Shown piece after piece: positions 1 to 7,202 of a stretch of DNA of 23,875 bases. The notes under the pieces were generated by a model. The model was not told where the DNA came from. It saw only the letters and a list, made by a program, of their open reading frames with translations, and did not search any database. Origin of the DNA: Cloacimonetes bacterium UBA3900 (GTDB taxonomy: Bacteria > Cloacimonadota > Cloacimonadia > Cloacimonadales > Cloacimonadaceae); contig DGFM01000001.1 of NCBI GenBank assembly GCA_002391675.1, positions 1 to 23,875 of the forward strand, given 5' to 3'. Positions within the stretch are counted from its first letter, which is position 1; every line of letters starts with the position of its first letter. A program made the position numbers and the translations under genes.

Positions 1-189
1 AGGAGACCCATAGGAGCCCCTAAGGGAGGCCGCATGAAATCGACGTTTTAGAGGGCGTAATTGCTTTCGCAAAACCGGCTCTGAGGTCAAATTTTTCAGA
101 AACGCCTGCTGGTGCAGGTGCCCGTTCTCGGGAAAAACTCCTACTAATTTGATAGGCGATAAGTCCTACCAAAATGATAGGTGATTGAC
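1..189 (-). repeat. Dispersed non-coding repeat, copy 1 (cut by window start)
   Basis: The first 112 bases match the reverse complement of 13236-13347 without gaps, with 99 of 112 positions identical by hand alignment. Similarity then fades but returns at a CCTACTAA...TAGG motif near 140-156, which corresponds to the palindrome at 13191-13207. The strand given is relative to the more complete copy at 13191-13507. No open reading frame is shared between the copies. The rest of the element (its B half) would lie left of position 1. Confidence 0.85.
140..189. repeat. Two tandem 25-base degenerate repeats
   Basis: Units 140-164 and 165-189 both follow the pattern CCTAC-Y-AA-W-W-TGATAGG-Y-GAT plus a variable tail. 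Each unit can fold into a small hairpin (CCTAT/GTAGG on the minus strand) and sits at the outer edge of repeat copy 1, just downstream of the MBOAT gene. On the minus strand the distal unit is followed by AGTTTTT, so it might act as a weak terminator for the SGNH-MBOAT operon. That role is an inference. Confidence 0.6.
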
Positions 190-226
190 AGTATCGGGCG
201 GCTGCCGCTTTAACCGGTTGCCGAAG

Positions 227-1693
227 CTAAAACTGGAAGTAAATAAAAGGCTGGATGTCAGCGCTCTTGGCCTGGAACAGCAGCCAGATCACAGCGGCTA
301 AGATAAAGGATTGCACGATGATAGGGCTGCGCCTGAGTACAACCTCATAGCCCTTGTCCCACTTTTGGGGGATGAAGTGAATGAGGTAGCCAAAAGCGAT
401 GAGGAAAGCGACAACGGGATAGCCGGAAATCCACTGAGGGAGTATGTTCAGGCTCAGGGAACTGAAGATCCTCTGGATCATGACGGTGGCAGCTCCCAAG
501 CCTCTGGCTCTGAAGAAGATCCAGGTAAAGCTCACGAAGTTGAAGGTGAAGAGCCAGCCTAAAATTTTGAGCAGTACGTTCGCTCCGGTTGAATACTCTT
601 TTTTGCCCATGACGCCGATACGTAACTTATCTACAACCAAAGCGATACCGTGCAACGTACCCCAGATCACAAAGTTCCAGCTCGCACCGTGCCACAAACC
701 GCCCAAGACCATGGTGATCATCAGGTTGATATATTGCCGCACCTTGCCCTTCCGATTGCCGCCCAGGGGGATGTAAAGATAGTCCCTGAGCCAGGTGGAG
801 AGCGAGATATGCCATCTGCGCCAGAAGTCCGTGATGGAAGTGGCGATATAGGGGACGCGGAAGTTGATCGGCAGGTTGAAGCCCAGCAGGGTAGCCAGGC
901 CGATAGCGATGTCTGAATAGCCGCTGAAATCGCAATAAATCTGGAGTCCATAGCCATAGACGGCCAGCAGGTTTTCCAGCGGGGAAAAGAGTTCCGGCGC
1001 ATCGAAAACCCTATCCACAAAATTGATGCTGATATAGTCTGCAATCACGCCTTTCTTGATCAGTCCTGCCATGATCAGCACCAGGGCGCTGGCGATTTGG
1101 TCTTTATTCAGGGACAGCTTTTTGTTGATTTGAGGGATAAACCACGAGGCGCGCACGATGGGCCCGGCCACCAATTGCGGGAAGAAGGACACGAAGAAAC
1201 AGAAGTCTGCAAAGCTTTCAATCGGCTGCAGATTGCCAAAATAGATGTCCAGCGTGTAGCTCATGGTTTGGAAGGTAAAGAAGGAGATGCCCACGGGCAG
1301 GAAGATGTCATAAAGGGGCAGGTTGCCGCCCAATTGGTTGATGGTTTCGATGATGAAATTGGTGTATTTGAAATAGCCCAGGGAGCCGAGATTCCAGATC
1401 AGGCTGAGCAGCATCAACCAGCGCTTTTGCGCCTTGCTATCAGCTTTGTGAATGCCGGCGCCAATGACGAAGTTTATCGCCGAGGTCACCAACAGGAGAA
1501 TCACATAGAGACCGCCGGTTTTGTAATAGAAATAGAGCGAAAAGATGAGCAGATACCAGGTGCGGACCTTGAAATTCCTCACCACCAGGGGATAGAAGAG
1601 CATTACCACGATAAAGAAGCCCAGGAAGAAGCCGCTGTTGAAAAACAGGGGGTTATCCGGCGAATAGAGAAGGCCTTTGAGCAGTTCCGCCAC
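227..1693 (-). CDS. MBOAT family O-acyltransferase (AlgI-like)
   Basis: This is a 488-residue polytopic membrane protein of the membrane-bound O-acyltransferase family, which moves acyl (usually acetyl) groups across the inner membrane onto extracytoplasmic glycans. The family core is clear: DFWRRWHISLSTWLRDYLY at about residues 289-307, followed by the PLGGNR segment, then GGLWHGASWNF with the invariant His335 and a second conserved His348 in WGTLHG. About ten hydrophobic segments are visible. I chose the GTG at 1693 because AGGAGG lies nine bases upstream. It shares one base with the TAG stop of the upstream SGNH gene (TAGTG), implying translational coupling. Starting further upstream would add about 43 residues inside that gene. 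The two preceding SGNH hydrolase-fold genes are typical partners of AlgI/DltB/PatA-like enzymes. The substrate (exopolysaccharide, LPS or peptidoglycan) cannot be told from the sequence. Confidence 0.93.
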   Translation of the reverse strand: MAELLKGLLYSPDNPLFFNSGFFLGFFIVVMLFYPLVVRNFKVRTWYLLIFSLYFYYKTGGLYVILLLVTSAINFVIGAGIHKADSKAQKRWLMLLSLIWNLGSLGYFKYTNFIIETINQLGGNLPLYDIFLPVGISFFTFQTMSYTLDIYFGNLQPIESFADFCFFVSFFPQLVAGPIVRASWFIPQINKKLSLNKDQIASALVLIMAGLIKKGVIADYISINFVDRVFDAPELFSPLENLLAVYGYGLQIYCDFSGYSDIAIGLATLLGFNLPINFRVPYIATSITDFWRRWHISLSTWLRDYLYIPLGGNRKGKVRQYINLMITMVLGGLWHGASWNFVIWGTLHGIALVVDKLRIGVMGKKEYSTGANVLLKILGWLFTFNFVSFTWIFFRARGLGAATVMIQRIFSSLSLNILPQWISGYPVVAFLIAFGYLIHFIPQKWDKGYEVVLRRSPIIVQSFILAAVIWLLFQAKSADIQPFIYFQF

Positions 1694-2604
1694 TACCAGC
1701 TCCCTCCTACCAGGTTTTGATAACTGCGCATGATAGCCTGATAAAAGAGGTAGCCCTGCAGCATATATCCCTTGGGGCTGAAGTGTATCATGTCCTTGGA
1801 TGCCAAGGAGTTGTTCCTCCACTTTACTATGGATTTGTCGCCGCCCATCACCTCATACATATCCCACCAGGCAAAACCGTTGTCCTGCGCATAGGTCTTG
1901 ATCTCGGTGCAGACCTTCTTCACATCCGCATTGTGCCTTCTGCGCTTGTAGGTATCGGGAGGGAGGGTGAAGATGATTTTGGGCTTGGAAATCTGGGCAA
2001 AAACCTTGTCCATAAAACCGTTCATCTGATTCCTGAAGTTTTTGGCATTGTAGTTTCCCTGCGCATCGTTGGTGCCCAGGGAGATGATGATGAGGTCCGG
2101 CTGCAGCTTCTTGATCCGCTCAAAGATCTGTTCATTGGGTGTGAGATTGAGGAAAGAGGCGCCGTTGATGCCTGTGTGATAATACTTTAGCTTGGCCTGA
2201 TTCACGCTGATGCCATCTTCAAAGAAGTTGAGCAATGCGCCTCTGACGGTGCTGGAGAAGTAGCCGGGCTTGATATGCGAATCGCCTATTTGATAGATGG
2301 TTATGGGGTCTTTGCTGCCGTTGCGCAGCTTCATCAATTGCTTGAAGAAACCTTCAACCGGCTTCATGTTGCTGATGGTATTGTGGTCAAAAGAGAGAAA
2401 GCTGAATTGCTTCAGGTAGTTGTCGTTGGCCAAAAGCTCGTAATAGCTCTGGATGAATTCTTCCAAGCTGTCCACTTCTATGGGAAACTCCGATATAATC
2501 TCGATTTCTTGTTCCGGAGCCAAAGGGAGATGAGATTCTGCCGCTGCCGTGAGCATGAAACAGGGGAGAATCAAGACGAAGATAAAGTAAAGCGCACGTC
2601 TCAT
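1693..2604 (-). CDS. Secreted SGNH/GDSL hydrolase-fold protein, probable O-acetyl transfer partner
   Basis: This 303-residue protein has an N-terminal signal peptide (residues 1-22, MRRALYFIFV then a hydrophobic stretch ending in TAAAES). SGNH landmarks are present in order: block I IGDSH at 106-110, a block II glycine near INGAS (146-150), block III SLGTND at 175-180, and the block V pair Asp271-x-x-His274 in SKDMIHF. The fold is used by esterases and by periplasmic acetyltransferases such as PatB and AlgJ/X-like partners of MBOAT proteins. The ATG at 2604 overlaps the stop of the preceding gene by ATGA and has GGAGGA upstream. A longer in-frame start at 2727 would lie inside the neighbour. 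It shares the pattern MGG..S...W....LASKD..HF with that neighbour, so the two are paralogues. Whether it transfers or removes acetyl groups is inferred from context only. Confidence 0.9.
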   Translation of the reverse strand: MRRALYFIFVLILPCFMLTAAAESHLPLAPEQEIEIISEFPIEVDSLEEFIQSYYELLANDNYLKQFSFLSFDHNTISNMKPVEGFFKQLMKLRNGSKDPITIYQIGDSHIKPGYFSSTVRGALLNFFEDGISVNQAKLKYYHTGINGASFLNLTPNEQIFERIKKLQPDLIIISLGTNDAQGNYNAKNFRNQMNGFMDKVFAQISKPKIIFTLPPDTYKRRRHNADVKKVCTEIKTYAQDNGFAWWDMYEVMGGDKSIVKWRNNSLASKDMIHFSPKGYMLQGYLFYQAIMRSYQNLVGGSW

Positions 2605-4028
2605 CGCCTGAGCTCCTCCGGCTGGTTGCTGATCGCCTTGAGCAGCATCTCGCCCACCTTTGCTGCTCCTCTGATGGTGAAGTGAGTGTAATCCTTGCTG
2701 GCCAGGGCGGGACTGGCATTCACCCAATCTGCCATGGAATTGAGGCCGCCCATCTCGGAAAACAGGTTCCAGAAAGCGGAGCCGGTCTCTTCTGCCACCC
2801 GGCTTTGTGCGTGTACCAAAATGGGAATATCCGGCGAGGTTTGATAGCCGGAAGCCGTCTTAACGCTGCGGTCGTGCGCACTGATGATGAGGATGGGAAC
2901 GCCGGGCATGGAAGCCTTGATGTGTTCCACGCTTTTGATCATGCCTTTGCGGTAAAAATCGTAGTTCGTCGTCTTGGGATTGCTCACGTTTTCGCCATAT
3001 TGCAGGATCACCAAGTCGTATTTCAAGTGACGGGCAAATGCATCTAAAAGATTGGAAGGAATGCGGTTGAAATACATACCGGAGAAACCGCGGATGGAGA
3101 TATTGTCCACATAGATTCCGGTGGGCTGATCGAAGCTGAGCCCATAGACGTGAACGGGCTTGTGTGAGGGAAATTCCAGCCGGATCTTTCTGACAGGCCT
3201 CGCCGGCGAGAGATTCAGCACCTGCAGCTCGTCCGAGGGAATGAGCGTATGCTGCGCCCTGGTCTCGCCGTCGTAGATCACGGTGATTTGCGTCTCTTCC
3301 GGAGCTTTGCTGTAAAAAAGCCTGATCTGCGAGAAAGTCCTCGCTCCGCCGGCGAAAGAGGTGCCTGCATATTCAACCCAGGCCGGCCCACCGTAAGGCA
3401 CTCTCTCCTTCACCTTTTGCGGCTCTGCGACGGCTGTGGTATCCACATTGCCCAGGCTGTCCTCAGTTGCCTCCGCTTCGGGGATGATGGTACGCTCTTG
3501 CACCTGAAAGCTTTGCGGGATGTAGGTGTGTCCCAAAATGCCCAAAGGCCCGGAAGATTTGGTCATGAAAGAGTTGCTCTGCCAATTGGGCGAAAAGCTG
3601 TGGACGATGGTCTTTCTAAACCTGTTCACGATGGAGGTGATGCCCACCAAACCCACGCCCTGTCCGCCGTAGAGAGCTTGCAGCTCCTTGCGCAAAGTGC
3701 CCGAAACGAGGTCGCCCTCAATGATGGAATCCCCAAAATAAGCGATTCTCAGCTGCCCGCGCTTGCCCTTCTTGTGCTCACCGAGTTTGGCCCAAAAGCT
3801 TTCCAAAGGCTCCAACTCCTTGGCCGTAGTGCGCTGTTGCGCCACTTCCAGAGCCACGCTATCCGCCACGGCAAGCGAATCTCGGCCCAAAAGCTGAGCG
3901 ATGAGGTTCATGCGCTTGATGGGGAAGATATCGTTATCCCATTCAGGAATGAAGGGAAAGACCACGAGTATGATCAATACCGCAAGCAGCAGGATCAACA
4001 GGGGCCTGACAAACTGCTTATCTATCAC
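2601..4028 (-). CDS. Membrane-anchored SGNH/GDSL hydrolase-fold protein
   Basis: This 475-residue protein has one N-terminal membrane anchor (about residues 9-26), a linker, and an SGNH hydrolase domain from about residue 92. Block I is YFGDSIIEGD with Ser101, a LVILQYGEN segment stands in for block III, and Asp446-x-x-His449 in ASKDYTHF gives the block V pair. About 200 residues between blocks I and III include a beta-rich insert, possibly a carbohydrate-binding module. The start is GTG at 4028, the first start codon after an in-frame TAA; no strong Shine-Dalgarno is visible. It is the first gene of a three-gene overlapping run (ATGA, then TAGTG) and is separated from serA by a terminator, so its promoter should lie close to 4030-4060. 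It is a paralogue of the next gene; possibly one is the transferase and the other an acceptor-binding partner. Confidence 0.87.
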   Translation of the reverse strand: MIDKQFVRPLLILLLAVLIILVVFPFIPEWDNDIFPIKRMNLIAQLLGRDSLAVADSVALEVAQQRTTAKELEPLESFWAKLGEHKKGKRGQLRIAYFGDSIIEGDLVSGTLRKELQALYGGQGVGLVGITSIVNRFRKTIVHSFSPNWQSNSFMTKSSGPLGILGHTYIPQSFQVQERTIIPEAEATEDSLGNVDTTAVAEPQKVKERVPYGGPAWVEYAGTSFAGGARTFSQIRLFYSKAPEETQITVIYDGETRAQHTLIPSDELQVLNLSPARPVRKIRLEFPSHKPVHVYGLSFDQPTGIYVDNISIRGFSGMYFNRIPSNLLDAFARHLKYDLVILQYGENVSNPKTTNYDFYRKGMIKSVEHIKASMPGVPILIISAHDRSVKTASGYQTSPDIPILVHAQSRVAEETGSAFWNLFSEMGGLNSMADWVNASPALASKDYTHFTIRGAAKVGEMLLKAISNQPEELRR

Positions 4029-4062
4029 TCTTTACTATCCGGTTCACATCAAAGTATAAAGC

Positions 4063-4088
4063 AAAAAAGCCCCTCTTTGCAGAGGGGC
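4063..4088 (-). terminator. Rho-independent terminator after serA
   Basis: On the minus strand an 8-bp stem (GCCCCTCT paired with AGAGGGGC, at 4081-4088 and 4069-4076) with a four-base loop is followed by six T. It sits 15 bases past the serA stop codon and separates serA from the SGNH-MBOAT operon. Confidence 0.93.
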
Positions 4089-4103
4089 CCTGTTATATAG
4101 ATT

Positions 4104-5027
4104 TTATTTGTTCACTTGGTAGGTCTTGTCGCCTTTCTCCAAGAATCCGATGATCTGCTTGGCTGCAGCGACGCCGGCGTTGACGTTGGCTTCACCGGTC
4201 TGAGCACCCATCTTCTTGGGAGTGCAGAAGATGCGGTCTGCATACTTTTCTTTCAGCTCGGCGGCGTTATCAGGAGCCACGTCACTGGCGTAGCGGAACT
4301 TGCTCTTCGCTTCAAAGGCTCTCATCAGCGCTTCTTCATCTATTACTTCCTTGCGGGCGGTGTTGATGATGATGGCATTGTCTTTCATCAGGCCAAAGAG
4401 CTTGTCATTGATGGACTTTTTGGTTTCGGCGGTGGCGGGAATGTGCAGGGAAATATAATCTCCCAATTTGAAGATGTCTTCCACGGTTTCCAGCGGTGTC
4501 ACGCCGTCTTGAGTCATCAGGTCTTTGCTGATATAGGGGTCATAGGCGTAGATCTTCATCCCCACGCCCTTGGCCATATTAGCCAGGAAACGGGGAACCC
4601 AGCCATAACCGTAGAGGGTGAGCGTCTTGCCGGAAAGCTCGGAACCGGACTTGCCGTTGTACATTCCCCGGGCCATGTAGATCATCATTCCCAGAGCCAG
4701 CTCGGCAACTGCGTTTGAATTTTGACCGGGTGTGTTCATGGCAACCACGTTGTGAGCGGTGGCGGCTTTGAGGTCGATATTGTCATAACCGGCACCGGCA
4801 CGAACCACCACTTTCAGGTTCTTGGCGGCGTTGAATACGGCTTCATCCACAATGTCACTGCGGATAATGAGGCCGTCTACATCTGCTACTGCAGCGTGAA
4901 GCTGAGTGGCTTCGGTGTAGTTTTCCAAAAACTCATATTCATACTTGGCAGCTTCAAGTTCTGCCTTGATCTTGTTCACAGCTTCGGCTGCGAAGGGCTT
5001 TTCTGTAGCGATAAGGACTTTTGGCAT
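4104..5027 (-). CDS. serA: D-3-phosphoglycerate dehydrogenase, short (no ACT domain) type
   Basis: This 307-residue NAD-dependent 2-hydroxyacid dehydrogenase is expected to oxidise 3-phosphoglycerate at the start of serine synthesis. Visible landmarks are RAGAGYDNIDL at 76-86, NTPGQNSNAVAE at 98-109, a Rossmann segment at 138-163, LHIPAT at 194-199, NTARKEVIDEEAL with the catalytic-type Arg225, and TPKKMGAQT at 269-277. It lacks the C-terminal ACT or ASB domains of long SerA. Two departures from the textbook family stand out. The third glycine of the dinucleotide loop is Pro145 (GYGWVP rather than GxGxxG), and the usual catalytic His is replaced by Lys (TPKKMG in place of TPHIG). I recall the TPKKMGAQT form from Bacteroidetes SerA, so it is probably a subfamily trait; the Pro145 change looks more local. 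It has its own promoter and terminator and is therefore probably monocistronic. Other hydroxyacid substrates are possible. Confidence 0.85.
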   Translation of the reverse strand: MPKVLIATEKPFAAEAVNKIKAELEAAKYEYEFLENYTEATQLHAAVADVDGLIIRSDIVDEAVFNAAKNLKVVVRAGAGYDNIDLKAATAHNVVAMNTPGQNSNAVAELALGMMIYMARGMYNGKSGSELSGKTLTLYGYGWVPRFLANMAKGVGMKIYAYDPYISKDLMTQDGVTPLETVEDIFKLGDYISLHIPATAETKKSINDKLFGLMKDNAIIINTARKEVIDEEALMRAFEAKSKFRYASDVAPDNAAELKEKYADRIFCTPKKMGAQTGEANVNAGVAAAKQIIGFLEKGDKTYQVNK

Positions 5028-5059
5028 TGATTTCTCCTACTGTTTTTATATTTTTAGCC

Positions 5060-5087
5060 ATTATAAAAAAGATAAGAAAGATGTCAA
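5060..5087 (-). promoter_or_regulatory. Sigma70-type promoter of serA
   Basis: On the minus strand, a perfect TTGACA (5087-5082) is separated by 16 bases from a perfect TATAAT (5065-5060). Transcription would begin near 5053, giving a leader of about 25 bases that contains AGGAG just before the serA ATG. Confidence 0.85.
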
Positions 5088-5186
5088 CCGAAATCTTCGC
5101 CGCCGCTGCCGGACAGCCAAAATGAAGCTGAAACAGGTGGTTCCGAACCGCCGCTGTATGCTATCCCGTCCAGAAATCCGAAACAC

Positions 5187-5211
5187 AAAAAAACCCCGGA
5201 CAACTCCGGGG
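5187..5211 (-). terminator. Rho-independent terminator after rpmA
   Basis: On the minus strand, CCCCGGA pairs with TCCGGGG around a four-base loop and is followed by seven T. It lies 33 bases beyond the rpmA stop and ends the hflX-atoDA-rplU-rpmA run. Confidence 0.94.
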
Positions 5212-5243
5212 CTTTGGTTCAATTTCTCTTGTCTTGGGCTTTA

Positions 5244-5498
5244 TCAGTTTGGTATCACAGATACATACTTTCTGCCCAAGGCTTTGGTTTCAAATTTAAC
5301 AGTGCCGTCAATCAGGCTATAAATGGTGAAGTCCCTGCCCATGCCCACGTTGAGCCCGGGATGGAACTTGGTGCCTTTTTGGCGGACTATGATATTGCCA
5401 GCGACAACATTCTCGCTGCCATATTTCTTTACGCCGCGATATTTGGGATTGCTGTCGCGACCGTTTCTGCTACTTCCAACACCTTTTTTATGTGCCAT
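5244..5498 (-). CDS. rpmA: 50S ribosomal protein L27
   Basis: This 84-residue L27 begins MAHKKGVGSSRNGRDS and contains the family block NVVAGNIIVRQKGTKFHPG (residues 30-48) and the C-terminal FETKALGRKYVSV. L27 sits near the peptidyl-transferase centre of the large ribosomal subunit, where its N-terminal tail contacts tRNA. The N-terminus starts directly at AHKKG, so there is no cleavable extension of the Firmicutes type. It follows rplU after 12 bases, the standard order, and is closed by a strong terminator. Confidence 0.98.
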   Translation of the reverse strand: MAHKKGVGSSRNGRDSNPKYRGVKKYGSENVVAGNIIVRQKGTKFHPGLNVGMGRDFTIYSLIDGTVKFETKALGRKYVSVIPN

Positions 5499-5510
5499 GA
5501 TTTACCTCAC

Positions 5511-5822
5511 TTAAGACCGGATATCGGTCACCTTAATATTGGTATACTGCTCGCGGTAACCCTTCTTCACGCGATAGCCTTTGCGGCGTTTCTTGTGAAA
5601 GATCACCTTCTTCTTGCCCCTGCCGTGTTCGATGACTTCGGCAAGAACCTTAGCGCCTTCGATCACAGGCTGGCCAATTTTGATCTCGTCCTCATCTTTG
5701 AGCATGAGCACGGTGTCAAATTCGACGCTTTGACCAGGCTCCGTGTTCAGCAAGGGAACGCGCAGGATGGCGTTTTTCTGAGCCCTGTACTGAAATCCTT
5801 TAATTTCTACGATGGCGTACAT
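5511..5822 (-). CDS. rplU: 50S ribosomal protein L21
   Basis: This 103-residue protein has the L21 pattern: MYAIVEIKGFQYRAQKNA at the start, a central acidic segment, and the basic FHKKRRKGYRVKKGYREQYT block (about residues 75-94) that binds 23S rRNA and is the family signature. The start ATG has AAGGAG upstream. It is directly followed by rpmA. It begins 70 bases after the atoA stop. A TTGACG at 5883-5878 lies in that gap but no good -10 follows it, so rplU-rpmA may be read from upstream as well as from a weak local promoter. Confidence 0.97.
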   Translation of the reverse strand: MYAIVEIKGFQYRAQKNAILRVPLLNTEPGQSVEFDTVLMLKDEDEIKIGQPVIEGAKVLAEVIEHGRGKKKVIFHKKRRKGYRVKKGYREQYTNIKVTDIRS

Positions 5823-5892
5823 CTTTTTCTCCTTAAATTTAATGCATGAGATACCAAGATTTTGAAATGGGCAAATCCGTCAAGCTTTACTT

Positions 5893-6534
5893 TTACTTCA
5901 GCTCGTCAGGAATGATCAATTCCGCCTCTGTGGCATCGATCACCTGTTGCACTGTAACTCCGTCGGAGAGCTCTTTCAGCACCAATCCTGCAGGCGTCAC
6001 TTCCAGCACACACAGGTCTGTGATAATCAGGCTGACTTTGCCCTTGGCGGTGAGGGGAAGGTTGCACTCTTTGAGGATTTTGGGGTTGCCTCTCTTATCC
6101 ACATGCTCCATGGCCACGATCACCTTCTTGGCGCCCGTAACCAAGTCCATGGCTCCGCCCATTCCCGGCACCATCTTGCCCGGAATCATCCAGTTTGCCA
6201 GGTTGCCGTGTTGATCCACCTGCAAGGCGCCCAGGACGGTGACGTCCACATGACCGCCTCTGATGATGGCAAAGCTGAGGGCACTGTCAAAGAAGACGGC
6301 ACCAGGATTGGCTGTGATGAAGCCACCGCCGGCGTTGATCATATCAGGATGCTCTTCGCCTTCTGCAGGCTGAGGACCGGTGCCCAAGATTCCATTTTCA
6401 CTCTGCAGTGTCACACGCACCCCTTCCGGGATGTGGTTTACTGCTTCTGTTGGGAGGCCGATGCCAAGGTTGACATAGTCACCATCTTTGAATTCGGCCG
6501 CGATTCTGGCTCCTATACGTGATCTTTTATCCAC
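5893..6534 (-). CDS. atoA: Acetate/acetoacetate-type CoA-transferase, beta subunit
   Basis: This 213-residue protein is the beta subunit of a family I CoA-transferase, which moves CoA between an acyl-CoA and a free acid through a glutamyl-CoA intermediate. The active-site segment LQSENGILGTGP at about residues 43-54 carries the catalytic glutamate. Other family blocks are GIGLPTEAVNHIPEGV, FDSALSFAIIRGGHVD, and MIPGKMVPGMGGAMDLV followed by VTGAKKVIVAMEH. By recall the sequence is closest to E. coli AtoA. It starts at a GTG (6534) one base after the atoD stop, with GGAGG inside the end of atoD, so the subunits are co-translated. In an amino-acid fermenter it would activate or release short-chain fatty acids; the exact substrate pair is unknown. 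Confidence 0.93.
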   Translation of the reverse strand: MDKRSRIGARIAAEFKDGDYVNLGIGLPTEAVNHIPEGVRVTLQSENGILGTGPQPAEGEEHPDMINAGGGFITANPGAVFFDSALSFAIIRGGHVDVTVLGALQVDQHGNLANWMIPGKMVPGMGGAMDLVTGAKKVIVAMEHVDKRGNPKILKECNLPLTAKGKVSLIITDLCVLEVTPAGLVLKELSDGVTVQQVIDATEAELIIPDELK

Positions 6535-6535
6535 T

Positions 6536-7189
6536 TTATACCTCCTTCACTACTATATAGTCTACAAACACCCCGGGCGTCACGATGTGTTCCGGATCAA
6601 GCTCACCGGTGGGGACGATCTCGTCCACTTCCACGATGGTGATCCTGCCTGCCTTCGCCATGATGGGGTTGCTGTTTCTGGCAGTTTTGCTGTAAACGAG
6701 GTTACCGCTTTCGTCTGCCTTATGAGCTTTAACAAGTGCAAAGTCGCTCGGAATGGCGGGTTCCAGCAGGTAATCCTTGCCATCCAGGGTGATAATTTGC
6801 TTGCCTTCTTGCACCACGGTGCCCAAACCTGTGGGAGTGAGCACGCCGCCAAGGCCTGCGCCAAAGGCTCTCACCCTTTCCATCAGGGTGCCTTGGGGCA
6901 CGAGCTCGATGTCGATCTCGCCCGCGTTCATCTGTGCTTGAATCTCTCTGTTTGTTCCCAAGTGGGAAACCTGGGCACTGCGCACCTGGCGGTTTGCCAC
7001 CAACTTGCCTATGCCTCTGTCTTCCCAGTCTGAAGCAATTACAATGATGTGCAGATCCTTGGTCTTGGCCGCTACAACAGCGTCAATGAGGCTCTCGGGA
7101 GCCCCAACGGCCAAAAATCCACCGATAGCTACACGGCTTCTGTCTTTGATCATTGCAGCAGCTTCTGCCGCTGTGATTCTTTTGAACAT
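6536..7189 (-). CDS. atoD: Acetate/acetoacetate-type CoA-transferase, alpha subunit
   Basis: This 217-residue protein is the partner subunit of the adjacent atoA product. Family blocks include VAIGGFLAVGAPESLIDAV near the N-terminus, SHLGTNREIQAQMNAGEID, LVPQGTLMERVRAFGAGLGG followed by VLTPTG, and TARNSNPIMAKAG; this arrangement matches AtoD closely. The ATG at 7189 (MFKRITAAEAA) is preferred because AGGAG sits seven bases upstream and it clears the hflX stop by 13 bases. An in-frame ATG at 7249 would overlap hflX and add 20 residues that do not resemble the family. The position directly behind hflX suggests co-transcription with it, an unusual pairing of a ribosome-rescue GTPase and a fermentation enzyme. 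Confidence 0.93.
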   Translation of the reverse strand: MFKRITAAEAAAMIKDRSRVAIGGFLAVGAPESLIDAVVAAKTKDLHIIVIASDWEDRGIGKLVANRQVRSAQVSHLGTNREIQAQMNAGEIDIELVPQGTLMERVRAFGAGLGGVLTPTGLGTVVQEGKQIITLDGKDYLLEPAIPSDFALVKAHKADESGNLVYSKTARNSNPIMAKAGRITIVEVDEIVPTGELDPEHIVTPGVFVDYIVVKEV

Positions 7190-7202
7190 AAGGTTCTCCT
7201 TG

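Noticed and set aside
140..189. Possible CRISPR array in the 25-base tandem units
   Set aside because: There are only two units, directly abutting and degenerate, with no unique spacers and no cas genes in the window.
5849..5883. Promoter directly upstream of rplU
   Set aside because: TTGACG is present at 5883-5878, but the hexamer 17 bases downstream (ATCTTG) is a poor -10, so I did not list it as a feature.
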